From Actinomadura cremea (GTDB lineage Bacteria; Actinomycetota; Actinomycetes; Streptosporangiales; Streptosporangiaceae): a DNA stretch of 64,000 nucleotides. The stretch spans positions 496,001 through 560,000 of the forward strand of contig NZ_BMRF01000001.1 of assembly GCF_014648495.1 (NCBI RefSeq), in the 5' to 3' direction. The position numbers were made by a program, and so were the translations under genes. Of the stretch, positions 52,022-59,959 are shown piece after piece. Below the pieces are notes generated by a model. It was not told where the DNA came from and ran no database searches. It worked only from the letters and a program-made list of their open reading frames with translations. Every line of letters begins with the position of its first letter. Within the stretch, counting starts at the first letter, position 1.

Positions 52022-52198
52022 CGGCCGGTTCCCTTCACGTTCGACGGGGTGGGGCGGGGGACGTCTCCGCGATTCAACCAAGCCAGTGATCGCTGGCACA
52101 ATTATCCGGCCACATCCGGGCCTTGCACAGTTTCTAGAACTGTTTTCTAATTCTTCCGGAGTCATCGGGGGTCGTCGCACACCTTCGGAAGGAGCCCG
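52022..52198. other. Divergent control region, propeller and esterase
   Basis: Contains the palindrome CCAGTGATCGCTGG at 52083-52096 followed by CACAAT, the same element as in the downstream hairpin at 50901-50920. A second palindrome lies at 52128-52142 inside a promoter-like stretch for the esterase. Confidence 0.5.
52123..52151 (+). promoter_or_regulatory. Candidate promoter with embedded palindrome
   Basis: TTGCAC (52123-52128) and TCTAAT (52146-52151) are 17 bases apart. The spacer holds CAGTTTCTAGAACTG (52128-52142), with perfect 5-base arms. The site is 48 bases before the esterase ATG. A repressor bound here would block the promoter. Confidence 0.4.
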
Positions 52199-53788
52199 AT
52201 GAGGGTCACAGGCACCGCACCGCCCGCTTCCGCCCTGCTCACGTCCGCCCTGGTGACGGCGGGCCTGCTCGTCGCCGCGCCCGCCGCGACCGCCGCGCCC
52301 CGGCCGCCCGGCGCGGCCGACGTCGTCCGGACCGACAAGGGGGCCGTGCGCGGCGTTGTCGGCGACGACCACCGGACGTTCGAGGGGATCCCGTTCGCGC
52401 AGCCCCCGACCGGCGACCTGCGGTGGCGGGAGCCGCAGCCCGCGAAACCGTGGCGCGGCGTGTACGACGCGACGCGCCCGCGCGGCGTGTGCGCCCAGCC
52501 CGCCCCCGAGTACGGCGGCGACCCGTCGTACATCGAGGACTGCCTCTACCTGAACGTCACGACGCCGGCCGGGCACCGCGGCCCCTCGCGGAACAAGCTC
52601 CCCGTGATGGTCTGGGTGCACGGCGGCGGCAACACCACCGGGACGGGCTCGTCCTACGACGCGTCGAAGCTCGCCGTGCGGGGCGACGTCATCGTGGTGA
52701 CCCTCAACTACCGGCTCGGGCCCCTCGGCTGGCTCGCGCACCCGGGCCTGGACGGACGGCGCCTGCAGTCGGGCAACTTCGGGCTGCTCGACCAGCAGGC
52801 GGCGCTCCGCTGGGTGCGGCGCAACATCCGCGCGTTCGGCGGCGACCCGCGCAACGTGACGCTGTTCGGCGAGTCCGCCGGATCGATGGACACCTGCGCC
52901 AACCTCGTCTCCCCCACCGCCGCCGGCCTGTTCGACAAGGCGATCCCGCAGAGCGGGAGCTGCGCGTCGGACTTCCACACCGAGGAGAGCGCCGAGGCCG
53001 AGGGACGGGCCGTCGCGGCGGCGGTCGGCTGCGAGGGCTCCGCCGAGGACGTCGCCCGCTGCCTGCGCGAGGTCCCCGTGAAGGCGCTGCTGGAGGCGTC
53101 GGCCGCGAACCAGAACCCGGCGCCCGTCACCGGCGCCGACCGCGTCATGCCGATGCAGCCCCGCGAGGCCGTCGAGCGGGGCCGCTTCAACCGCGTCCCG
53201 ATCATGCACGGCAACACGCTGGACGAACTGCGCGTGTACGTCGGGCCCGAGTTCCCGCAGCCGATCACCGCCGAGCGGTACGAGGCGATCGTGCGCGCCC
53301 GGTTCGGGGCGGACGCGGACGCCGTGCTCGCCCGCTACCCGGCCGGCGACGATCCGCGCATCACCCTCGCCCGGATGCAGACCGACGTCGGGAGCGGGCT
53401 GTCGACCTGCCTGCACCAGGACGCGTTCGCGATGCTGCGGGACGCGCGCGTCCCGGTGTACGCCTACCAGTTCGCCGACCGGACGGCGCCGCCGCTGGTC
53501 GACACGCCCGGCTTCGACGAGGGCGCGGCGCACGCGTCCGAGCTGCCGTACCTCTTCCCGGGCCTGTTCGGCGACCCGCTGGACGCGGGGCAGGAACGGC
53601 TGTCGGACGCGATGGTCGGCTACTGGACGTCGTTCGCGCGCGACGGGCGCCCGCGGGCGCACGGGGCGACGCACTGGCCGCGGTTCCGCGGGAGCGGCGA
53701 CGTCCTGTCGCTCGCGCCCGGCCGGGGCGGGATCCGGACGGTCGACACCGCCGAGGCGAGCAACTGCGCCTTCTGGGAGTCGCTCTGA
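52199..53788 (+). CDS. Secreted type-B carboxylesterase
   Basis: 529 residues from ATG 52199, preceded by GGAAGGAG. The signal peptide (SALLTSALVTAGLLVAAPAA) ends near ATAA. Family traits: GIPFAQPPTGDLRWREPQPA, EDCLYLNV, PVMVWVHGGGNTTG, NYRLGPLGWL and the nucleophile FGESAGSMD (Ser near 226). Cysteine pairs match the family's disulphides. It should hydrolyse esters outside the cell. It is separated by nine-base repeats from the acyltransferase that follows. Confidence 0.9.
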   Translation: MRVTGTAPPASALLTSALVTAGLLVAAPAATAAPRPPGAADVVRTDKGAVRGVVGDDHRTFEGIPFAQPPTGDLRWREPQPAKPWRGVYDATRPRGVCAQPAPEYGGDPSYIEDCLYLNVTTPAGHRGPSRNKLPVMVWVHGGGNTTGTGSSYDASKLAVRGDVIVVTLNYRLGPLGWLAHPGLDGRRLQSGNFGLLDQQAALRWVRRNIRAFGGDPRNVTLFGESAGSMDTCANLVSPTAAGLFDKAIPQSGSCASDFHTEESAEAEGRAVAAAVGCEGSAEDVARCLREVPVKALLEASAANQNPAPVTGADRVMPMQPREAVERGRFNRVPIMHGNTLDELRVYVGPEFPQPITAERYEAIVRARFGADADAVLARYPAGDDPRITLARMQTDVGSGLSTCLHQDAFAMLRDARVPVYAYQFADRTAPPLVDTPGFDEGAAHASELPYLFPGLFGDPLDAGQERLSDAMVGYWTSFARDGRPRAHGATHWPRFRGSGDVLSLAPGRGGIRTVDTAEASNCAFWESL

Positions 53789-53790
53789 TC

Positions 53791-53846
53791 GGACGGCTCG
53801 GACGCCTCGGACGGCCCGGACGCCTCGGACGGCCCGGACGGCTCGC
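53791..53846. repeat. Nine-base degenerate tandem repeat
   Basis: CGGACGGCC and CGGACGCCT units alternate about six times just after the esterase stop. It may be a slippage-prone GC spacer. No hairpin with long arms is seen. Confidence 0.55.
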
Positions 53847-53927
53847 GTTTCGGCGCCCGGGGAGATCTTCGGTACCGCCTTGACCTACCCTGTCGAAATG
53901 CTCCCCTCTGTGGGTGAACCCCCCGTA

Positions 53928-55178
53928 ATGACCAGACTGGGGTGGCTGGACGCGCTGCGCGGGCTGGCGGCGCTCGCGGTCGCGCTGCACCACGCGGGCT
54001 ACGTCTACTTCCCGAGCGTGCACGCGCACATGGCCGGGTGGTTCGATCCGGGCACCTTCGGCGTCCTGGTGTTCTTCCTGGTCAGCGGCTACATCGTCCC
54101 GGCGTCGCTGGAGCGCCGGGGCAGCGTGCGCGGGTTCTGGATCGGCCGGTTCTTCCGCATCTACCCGCTGCTGGCCGTCGCGGGGCTGCTGGCGGTCACG
54201 CCGTTCCTGCTCGGCGTGCGCGGCCTGCGCGCGGGGCTGGAGCAGCACGATCCCGTGACGGCCGTCGTGGCGCACGTGACGATGCTGCAGGACGTCCTGG
54301 GCGTCCCGAACGCGATCAACGTGCTGTGGACGCTGTCCTACGAGATGGTGTTCTACCTGCTGATCGTCGCGCTGTTCGTGACGGGCGGGCACCGGCGGTC
54401 GGCGTCCGTCGCCGCCGGGCTCGCCGCCGCCGCGCTGCTGGCGGGCGGGCTGCTGCCGACGGCGCTGCTGTCGCACTCGGCCGGGACGGGTCCGGTGGCC
54501 GCCGCGGCGGCGCTCGCGCTGCTGGCGGCGCTCGCGGCGGCGATGTCGGGGCGCCGCGCGGCGCGCGTCGCGGGCGGCGTCCTCGGCGGGGTCGTGGCCG
54601 CGCTGCTGGTCGCGCTGAACGGGCGGGTCCAGGCGTGGGAGGGGCTCGCGATGCTCGCGGTCATGTTCACCGGGACGGTCGTGTACCGGGCGGAGCACGG
54701 GCAGATCCGGCGCCGGACGGCCGCGGCCGCGGCGGCGGCCGTGTGCCTCGGCACCCTCGCCGCCGGAGTCGTCCACACCGGACCGGGATCGGGGCGCGAC
54801 CAGCTGCTGTGGTCGGGGGCGGTGGTGCTCGCCGCGCTGACGTTCGCGACGGCGTGGCTGCTGCGGGACCGGACGTTCCCGCGCTGGGCGACCGGGCTCG
54901 GCACCGTCAGCTACTCGCTGTACCTGCTGCACCCGATCCTGCTGGCGGTGGCCGCCCAGTTCCTCGGGTTCGGCGGCCGGGACGACCTGCCCGGCCTGCT
55001 GCTGTTCCTGGCCGTGCTGCTCGCCGTCAGTTGGGCGTCCCAGCGCTGGATCGAGGCCCCGGCGCAGCGGCTCGGCCGCCGGCTGACCCGGCGGGTGGTC
55101 CCCCGCGCTACCTCAGCCGATCCGCCAGAACAGCGGCCTGACTGCGCTCCGCGTCCTTCGTCGCCGTCAGCAGCGTGA
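53928..55178 (+). CDS. Membrane acyltransferase (acyltransferase 3 family)
   Basis: About 416 residues if started at ATG 53928, where the family pattern begins (RLGWLDALRGLAALAVALHH); ATG 53898 is possible, and neither has a strong ribosome site. About 10 membrane segments are followed by FLVSGYIVPASLERRG, VLWTLSYEMVFYLLI and SLYLLHPILLAV. Such enzymes O-acylate sugars or antibiotics using acyl-CoA. The last 71 bases overlap the convergent DUF488 gene. The substrate is unknown. Confidence 0.85.
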   Translation: MTRLGWLDALRGLAALAVALHHAGYVYFPSVHAHMAGWFDPGTFGVLVFFLVSGYIVPASLERRGSVRGFWIGRFFRIYPLLAVAGLLAVTPFLLGVRGLRAGLEQHDPVTAVVAHVTMLQDVLGVPNAINVLWTLSYEMVFYLLIVALFVTGGHRRSASVAAGLAAAALLAGGLLPTALLSHSAGTGPVAAAAALALLAALAAAMSGRRAARVAGGVLGGVVAALLVALNGRVQAWEGLAMLAVMFTGTVVYRAEHGQIRRRTAAAAAAAVCLGTLAAGVVHTGPGSGRDQLLWSGAVVLAALTFATAWLLRDRTFPRWATGLGTVSYSLYLLHPILLAVAAQFLGFGGRDDLPGLLLFLAVLLAVSWASQRWIEAPAQRLGRRLTRRVVPRATSADPPEQRPDCAPRPSSPSAA

Positions 55179-55461
55179 CGGTGCCCTCGGCGGCCAGGTC
55201 GCGGAGCCTGCCGACGGCCTCCGCGCGCTCGGGGTCGGCGAGTTCGGCCCGGTACCGGCGCTCGAACTCGGAGAACTTCGCCGGATCGTGCCCGTACCAT
55301 TTGCGCAGCTCCGTCGAGGGCGCGACGTCCTTCGCCCACGCGTCGAGCCGCGCCTCGTCCTTCGGCAGGCCCCGCGGCCACACCCGGTCCACGAGCACCC
55401 GCGTGCCGTCCTCCTCGGCGGCCGGCTCGTACACCCGGCGCACCCGCACCTCACGTCCCAT
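55108..55461 (-). CDS. DUF488 family protein
   Basis: 117 residues from ATG 55461. The family markers VRRVYEPAAEEDGTRVLVDR, VWPRGLPKDEARLDAWAKDV, APSTELRKWYGHDP and VTLLTATKDAE are all present. DUF488 proteins are small, widespread and biochemically unassigned. The 3' end runs 71 bases into the acyltransferase gene on the other strand, so the two messages are antisense to each other there. Confidence 0.9.
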   Translation of the reverse strand: MGREVRVRRVYEPAAEEDGTRVLVDRVWPRGLPKDEARLDAWAKDVAPSTELRKWYGHDPAKFSEFERRYRAELADPERAEAVGRLRDLAAEGTVTLLTATKDAERSQAAVLADRLR

Positions 55462-55506
55462 GCCACCTGCTTAACACGGCCGCGCGTCGCGCCGGCACCC
55501 CGGGGC

Positions 55507-55752
55507 TCACAGGTTCGGGCGGGCGCCGGGCCGGGCGCGTTCCCCGGTCCGGTGGTACTCGGCGGCGGTCCGGCGGGCGAACTCGCCGGCGAGCGCGCGG
55601 CCCAGCACGTCGTCGTCCGGACGGTTCCGCTCCAGGTATTCGAGCGCCTCGGCCAGTTCCCGCGTGGTGAGCCGGCGCAACGGCTTCACGGCCCAGCGCG
55701 GGTGTTCGGCGTGCGGTTCCGCGTCCGGCGGGACGGGCGGCCCGATCTCCAT
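55507..55752 (-). CDS. Small hypothetical protein (DUF6158-like)
   Basis: 81 residues from ATG 55752; the ribosome site is weak. A helical middle (RLTTRELAEALEYLERNRPD, then GRALAGEFARRTAAEYHRT) resembles DUF6158-type actinobacterial proteins, which I recall as similar but cannot confirm. Ends are Pro-rich. No function can be assigned. Confidence 0.65.
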   Translation of the reverse strand: MEIGPPVPPDAEPHAEHPRWAVKPLRRLTTRELAEALEYLERNRPDDDVLGRALAGEFARRTAAEYHRTGERARPGARPNL

Positions 55753-55828
55753 GGCAGCAGCCTTTCATTTACGTTTCTTCCGCGCGGCGAGATGTACTCG
55801 GAGAAGTGTCGGTCAATAGGGTGAGCTG

Positions 55829-56026
55829 GTGCATTGGTGGAGCCAGCAGGCGTGTGACGCGGCCGCGGAGGCGCAGGCGGCGGACCCCTCCCCGGCGAGT
55901 CTCATGGCGGCCGCCCAGGTGCAGGCGCTCGTCTCGATGGCCGAGGCGCTGCACCGCATCGCGTCCGCTCTCGAGGACCGCGACGGGGCCGATCTCGCCG
56001 CGCCATTGATCGTCCGGCCGAAATAG
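55829..56026 (+). CDS. Small helical protein, unknown
   Basis: 65 residues from GTG 55829, preceded by AGGGTGAG. The sequence (MHWWSQQACDAAAEAQAADP, then LMAAAQVQALVSMAEALHRI) predicts one long amphipathic helix. There are no homologous families I recognise. It is followed by a perfect 12-base-pair terminator hairpin at 56038, which supports it being a real gene. Confidence 0.55.
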   Translation: MHWWSQQACDAAAEAQAADPSPASLMAAAQVQALVSMAEALHRIASALEDRDGADLAAPLIVRPK

Positions 56027-56037
56027 CCGGGGGAGCG

Positions 56038-56075
56038 AAATGCCGGTGCGCCCTCCTTCGGGTGCACCGGCATTT
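56038..56075. terminator. Bidirectional terminator hairpin
   Basis: AAATGCCGGTGC (56038-56049) and GCACCGGCATTT (56064-56075) are perfect 12-base arms around 14 bases. The hairpin lies between the convergent ends at 56026 and 56086, with A/T tails on both sides. Confidence 0.85.
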
Positions 56076-56085
56076 CCACGGCGGT

Positions 56086-56907
56086 TCAGACGTCGCCGAA
56101 CGACTTGCGCTCCACCCGTCCCCCCGCGCCGGCGGCGAGCCGGGAGGGCTTGGACGGCACGGGCTTGGACGGCGGGCGGATCTGCCCGGCGCCCGCGGGC
56201 TCCATCGCGTACTCCTGGTCGGTTTCGGGGGCGGCGGGGCGCTCGGGTTCGGCGGCGGCCGGGCGGGGCTCCTCGCGGGGCCGGTCCCGCAGCCGCCGGG
56301 CGGCCTGCCGGAGGGCGCGCTCGCCGACCAGCCGGGTCAGCTCCAGCCCCCAGCAGTCGAGCTTGTCGGCGTCGGTGAGGTCGTCGCGGTCGCTCAGCTC
56401 GGCGGCGAGCCCGCCGAGCCGCTGCGCCTCGGCCAGGTCGAACTCGCGCATCAGGTGGCAGCACAGCTCGGCGAGGGCGGCGTGGTCGCGCTCGAACGAC
56501 AGCCCCGACAGGTCGTTGTGCGACAGCCGGCTGAGCGCGCGCTTGCGCTCCAGCTCGCCCTCGGCCATCCGGAGGATGCCGTTCAGAACGGCGATGGGGC
56601 CGGTGCCGCCGCCCTTGCTCTGGGCCGGGGAGATCGACATGCGCAGGACGGCAGCGGAGCCGAGCCCGGCCGCCATCACCCGCACGACGACCGCGGCCTC
56701 GGGCATCGCGGCGGGCAGGCCGAACGTCCATCCGGCGGCCGTGACCATGATGAGCGCGACGACGGCCGCGCTCACGTTGACGAGGACGAACAGGAGTCCG
56801 CCGGGGGAGAGCACGGCCGCGAACGGCTTGTCGCGGTAGCGCGCGACCAGTTCGGCGATTCCGATGGCGCCGCCGATCAGCGCGGCGAGCAGCATTTCGA
56901 TGATCAT
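56086..56907 (-). CDS. Membrane protein with cytoplasmic helical domain, unknown
   Basis: 273 residues from ATG 56907. Two or three N-terminal membrane segments (IIEMLLAALIGGAIGIAELV, FVLVNVSAAVVALIMVTAAG, ending near residue 90) precede a cytoplasmic helical region (LSRLSHNDLSGLSFERDHAA) and an acidic/Pro tail. No known domain is recognised. The start is 11 bases after the stop of the upstream small gene, so an operon is likely. Confidence 0.75.
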   Translation of the reverse strand: MIIEMLLAALIGGAIGIAELVARYRDKPFAAVLSPGGLLFVLVNVSAAVVALIMVTAAGWTFGLPAAMPEAAVVVRVMAAGLGSAAVLRMSISPAQSKGGGTGPIAVLNGILRMAEGELERKRALSRLSHNDLSGLSFERDHAALAELCCHLMREFDLAEAQRLGGLAAELSDRDDLTDADKLDCWGLELTRLVGERALRQAARRLRDRPREEPRPAAAEPERPAAPETDQEYAMEPAGAGQIRPPSKPVPSKPSRLAAGAGGRVERKSFGDV

Positions 56908-56918
56908 TTGTTTCCGCT

Positions 56919-57185
56919 CTATGCGCTGCGTGCGGTGAGCCGCCCGAAGGAGGGCTCCTCGGCCTTGCCCCGGCGGGAGAGGAGGGTGGCGGGCCGCTGC
57001 TGCCGCCGGGCGGCCAGTTCGGCGCTCTCGACCTCCAGGAAGACCATCAGCCATTCCGCCGGGCCCGCCGCCAGGCCCGCGTGGGTGCGCAGGCCCCGTT
57101 CCCGCGCGTGGAGGAAGGTGAGCAGCCATCCGGTGGGGCCGGACTCCCTGCTTCCGCGAATTAGTGAATCCATGGGGGAGACCAT
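56919..57185 (-). CDS. Small hypothetical protein
   Basis: 88 residues from ATG 57185 (ATG 57173 also possible, and neither has a good ribosome site). The sequence reads SLIRGSRESGPTGWLLTFLH, then LAAGPAEWLMVFLEVESAEL. It is amphipathic, with a basic C-terminus. No family is recognised. It is close to and probably co-transcribed with the membrane protein gene at 56086. Confidence 0.5.
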   Translation of the reverse strand: MVSPMDSLIRGSRESGPTGWLLTFLHARERGLRTHAGLAAGPAEWLMVFLEVESAELAARRQQRPATLLSRRGKAEEPSFGRLTARSA

Positions 57186-57578
57186 TTCGCAGCCCGCCGG
57201 TGAAGTCGACTTCCGCCGCGTCAAGTTTCCGGAGACTACCGCGCCCGCCCTCCACAGAAAGGGGCATCACCACTACTCGGGACACTTCACGGAAAACACC
57301 CCGACCGCGCTGAAGATCTCCATGAGTTTGGCCGACCGCACGCGCGATGAAGACGTGGGAGGCGATTCCTTTACGGAGAATTCCGCCGACGGCCCGGAGT
57401 GGAGATGCTCTTTCCCGCACGGGAGCGACCCCACTCTGGAACCTCCTGGTGCGGGAAAGACCGACTTCGCGCGCCGTGCGGCGTGTCGTCCGAGCGCCGC
57501 GCTCGCCGGGCAGGGCCGCGCCCCGGCGGCCCGGGGGCCGGGCCGCCGGGGCGCGGGGCGGGGTCGGGTCGGGCGGGG
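57186..57578. other. Intergenic region with two hairpins
   Basis: Contains an inverted repeat with perfect 12-base arms TCTTTCCCGCAC (57409-57420) and GTGCGGGAAAGA (57449-57460) around 28 bases, and the strong cutinase terminator at 57516-57556. No gene is seen in this 393-base gap. Confidence 0.6.
57516..57556. terminator. Terminator hairpin after cutinase 1
   Basis: Seventeen perfect base pairs (57516-57532 with 57540-57556) around a 7-base loop, 23 bases downstream of the cutinase stop codon. Confidence 0.8.
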
Positions 57579-58481
57579 TCAGCTGCCGGGGCAGGTGTCG
57601 CGGTACTCGGAGATGTTGCGGTCGCCGCTCGGGGCCGGGCAGAGGAACCGCTCGTAGCGGGTGTCGTCGTCGACGTACCGCTTCATCCACGCGATCGAGT
57701 ACTTGGCGATCGTGTCGTTCGGGGAGTTCGCGACCAGGTGCCCGGCGCCCTTGACCTCCAGGTACGCCTTCTCCCGCGCGGACCGCAGGCTGTTGTAGAA
57801 CGGCTCCGAGTGCAGGCCGACGGACGCGATCAGGTCGTTCTGCGCACCGATGATCATCGTCGGGGTCCGGACGTCGCCCCAGTCGGTGAACAGGTTCCAC
57901 GGCATGAGCGGGACGGCGGCCTTCAGCGACGTGCGCTCCTTGACGGCGTGCAGGGTCCCGCCGCCGCCCATCGAGTGGCCCATGACGGCGAGCCGGTCCG
58001 GGTCGACGCGGTCGCGCACCGGGTTGTCGCCGCTCGCCAGGTAGTCGAGCGCGGCGAGGAGCTGGTCGCCGCGCTGGGCGGGCTGGTCGAGCAGCGTGGT
58101 GGTCTCGATCGTCATGACGACGAAGCCGCGGGACGCGAGCCGCTCGCCGTACCAGGAGACGAGGAACTCGGGCGAGACGAACCCGGGCGACACGGCGATC
58201 GCGCCGAACGTCCCCTGGCTGCGGTCCTTCGGCGCGTAGATCGTGCCCTTGTTGAAGCCCGGCCCGCTCCACGAGCCGACGCTGATCCGCTCGACGTCGA
58301 ACGAGCCCTTGTCGGCGATGATGCTCTGGTCGGTCGGCGCCGGTCCCCGTTGGTACGGGTTCTCGGCCGCCTGCGGGGCGAGCGGCGCGGCCGCGGCCGC
58401 CGGGGCCGGCGCCACGGCGGCCCCCGCGGCGAGGACCGCCGCGGGGAGCATGCCGAGCGCACGCGTCAGACGCTTGTTCAT
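57579..58481 (-). CDS. Secreted cutinase/polyester hydrolase 1 (PET-hydrolase-like family)
   Basis: 300 residues from ATG 58481 with an N-terminal export signal (PAAVLAAGAAVAPAPAAAAA). The Thermobifida-type cutinase core is clear: NPYQRGPAPTD, AVSPGFVSPE, the nucleophile LAVMGHSMGGGGTL (Ser near 169), PWNLFTDW, IIGAQNDLIA (Asp) and GAGHLVAN (His). The C-terminal disulphide pair FLCPAP and DTCPGS is conserved. These enzymes hydrolyse cutin, aliphatic polyesters and in some cases PET. Start leader and operator are shared with the next copy; a terminator follows. Confidence 0.92.
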   Translation of the reverse strand: MNKRLTRALGMLPAAVLAAGAAVAPAPAAAAAPLAPQAAENPYQRGPAPTDQSIIADKGSFDVERISVGSWSGPGFNKGTIYAPKDRSQGTFGAIAVSPGFVSPEFLVSWYGERLASRGFVVMTIETTTLLDQPAQRGDQLLAALDYLASGDNPVRDRVDPDRLAVMGHSMGGGGTLHAVKERTSLKAAVPLMPWNLFTDWGDVRTPTMIIGAQNDLIASVGLHSEPFYNSLRSAREKAYLEVKGAGHLVANSPNDTIAKYSIAWMKRYVDDDTRYERFLCPAPSGDRNISEYRDTCPGS

Positions 58482-58527
58482 CGGGGCGTACCCTTCACTG
58501 GACGAGCCCGCGACGGGGGGTTCGCGG

Positions 58528-58545
58528 GTGCCAGAATTGTGGGAC
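58528..58545. promoter_or_regulatory. Palindromic leader element of cutinase 1
   Basis: GTGCCAGAATTGTGGGAC, an imperfect palindrome with one mismatch, 47 bases upstream of the cutinase 1 ATG. The element reappears, perfectly symmetrical, at 59577-59594 at a matching distance from cutinase 2. Confidence 0.55.
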
Positions 58546-58629
58546 GTCCGCTCACGCGAGACTTCTCACTTTCGGACATCTTTCGCGCGCGACGCTTTGC
58601 GCCCACGACCAAAATGCCCTGCTCGCCGG

Positions 58630-59529
58630 TCAGCCGCCGGGGCAGGTGTCCCGGTACTCGATCAGGGCCGGGTCGTCCGACGGCGCCGGGCAGAGGAACC
58701 GCTCGTAGCGGGCGTCGTCGTCGACGTACCGCTTCATCCATGCGATCGTGTACTTGGCGATCGTGTCGTTCGGGGTGTTGAAGGACATGTGGCCGGTGTT
58801 CTCGAGCTCCGCGTACGCCTTCTCCGGCGCGGACGTGAGCCCCTCGTAGAACGGCTCCGAGTGCAGGCCGTTCGCGGCGATGAAGTCGTTCTGCGCGCCC
58901 AGGATCATCGTCGGGGTCCGGACGGCGCTCCAGTCGGAGGTCAGGTTCCAGGGGGCGAGCGGCACGGCGGCCCGCAGGTCGGTGCGCCTGCTCGCGGCCT
59001 CGAGCGTCCCGCCGCCGCCCATCGAGTGGCCCATGACGGCGAGCCGGTCCGGGTCGACGCGGTCCGCGACGGGGCTGGCGGCGCCGGTCAGGTAGTCGAG
59101 CGCGGCGAGGAGCTGGTCGCCCCGCATGGCCGGGAGGTCCAGCACCGTGTTCGTCTCGATCGTCATGACGACGAAGCCCTGCGAGGCCAGGCGCGGTCCG
59201 TACCAGGAGACCAGGGCCTCGGGCGAGACGAACCCGGGCGACACGGCGATCGCGCCGAACGTCCCCTGGCTCCGGTCGGTCGGCGCGTAGATCGTGCCCT
59301 GGTTGAATCCGTCGCCGCTGCCGGCGGGGACGTCGATGGTCTCGAACTCGAACGGGCCCTCGGCGGCGGTGACGCTCTCCTCGGACGGCGCCGGCCCGCG
59401 CTCGTAGGGGCTCGCGGCGACCTGCGGGACGGGCGGTGCGGCGGCGCTCGCGGCCGGGGCGAGCGCGGCGCCCGCGGCGAGGACCGCGGCGGGGAGCACG
59501 CTGAGCACACGCGTCGGACGCATGTTCAT
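58630..59529 (-). CDS. Secreted cutinase/polyester hydrolase 2 (PET-hydrolase-like family)
   Basis: 299 residues from ATG 59529, a tandem paralogue of cutinase 1 with the same residues in place: ASPYERGPAPSEE, AVSPGFVSPE, GHSMGGGGTL (Ser near 169), PWNLTSDW, ILGAQNDFIA and NTGHMSFNTP. The disulphide FLCPAP and DTCPGG is kept. Aromatic residues near the active site (Phe in SPGF and Trp in PWNL) match positions important in polyester-degrading cutinases, although the first is Tyr in Thermobifida enzymes. Substrate range is not provable from sequence. Confidence 0.92.
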   Translation of the reverse strand: MNMRPTRVLSVLPAAVLAAGAALAPAASAAAPPVPQVAASPYERGPAPSEESVTAAEGPFEFETIDVPAGSGDGFNQGTIYAPTDRSQGTFGAIAVSPGFVSPEALVSWYGPRLASQGFVVMTIETNTVLDLPAMRGDQLLAALDYLTGAASPVADRVDPDRLAVMGHSMGGGGTLEAASRRTDLRAAVPLAPWNLTSDWSAVRTPTMILGAQNDFIAANGLHSEPFYEGLTSAPEKAYAELENTGHMSFNTPNDTIAKYTIAWMKRYVDDDARYERFLCPAPSDDPALIEYRDTCPGG

Positions 59530-59959
59530 CGGGGGCGACCCTTCACTGGACGAACCCGCGACGGGGGTTCTCGCGGGTCCCAGAATTGTGGGACGCCCCG
59601 GCGCCGCCGTGCTTCGTGTCCGGTGACGCGTTCGGTTCGCCGGTCTCTGCGACGGCTGACAAAAGTCGCCGGAAGCGGGACGGAGGGGCCACTCCCCCCG
59701 AAGTGACCCCTCTCCCCCCGTTCCGCCGCGTCGGCCAGGTGCTCTCTGGGGCTCGCCGCTCCCCCCGAAGCGACTCGCACCGGCGCGCGGCGGATGAGTC
59801 GAAAGTAGCGAGCAGGTCCAGCGGGGTTCGAGGGTTCGGGCCCTCAGGTCGACGAGCGGGCCACTCTGTGCGACGAGTGGACTACATGCTGCGTTCGGTT
59901 CGGGGCTGCAACCAAGGGATGAACCCCCGCAAAACAGTGCGTTCCGGTCGCCGAACGGG
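59530..59959. other. Intergenic region upstream of cutinase 2
   Basis: A 430-base gap. Beyond the leader elements it contains an imperfect inverted stretch at about 59684-59718 (GGGGCCACT with AGTGACCCC) and a repeated CTCCCCCCGAAG at 59691 and 59759. I see no gene. Confidence 0.5.
59577..59594. promoter_or_regulatory. Palindromic leader element of cutinase 2
   Basis: GTCCCA, GAATTG, TGGGAC: perfect 6-base arms, 48 bases upstream of the cutinase 2 ATG. It is followed, towards the gene, by a CCCGCGA/TCGCGGG hairpin also present before cutinase 1, so both genes share leader architecture. Confidence 0.6.
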
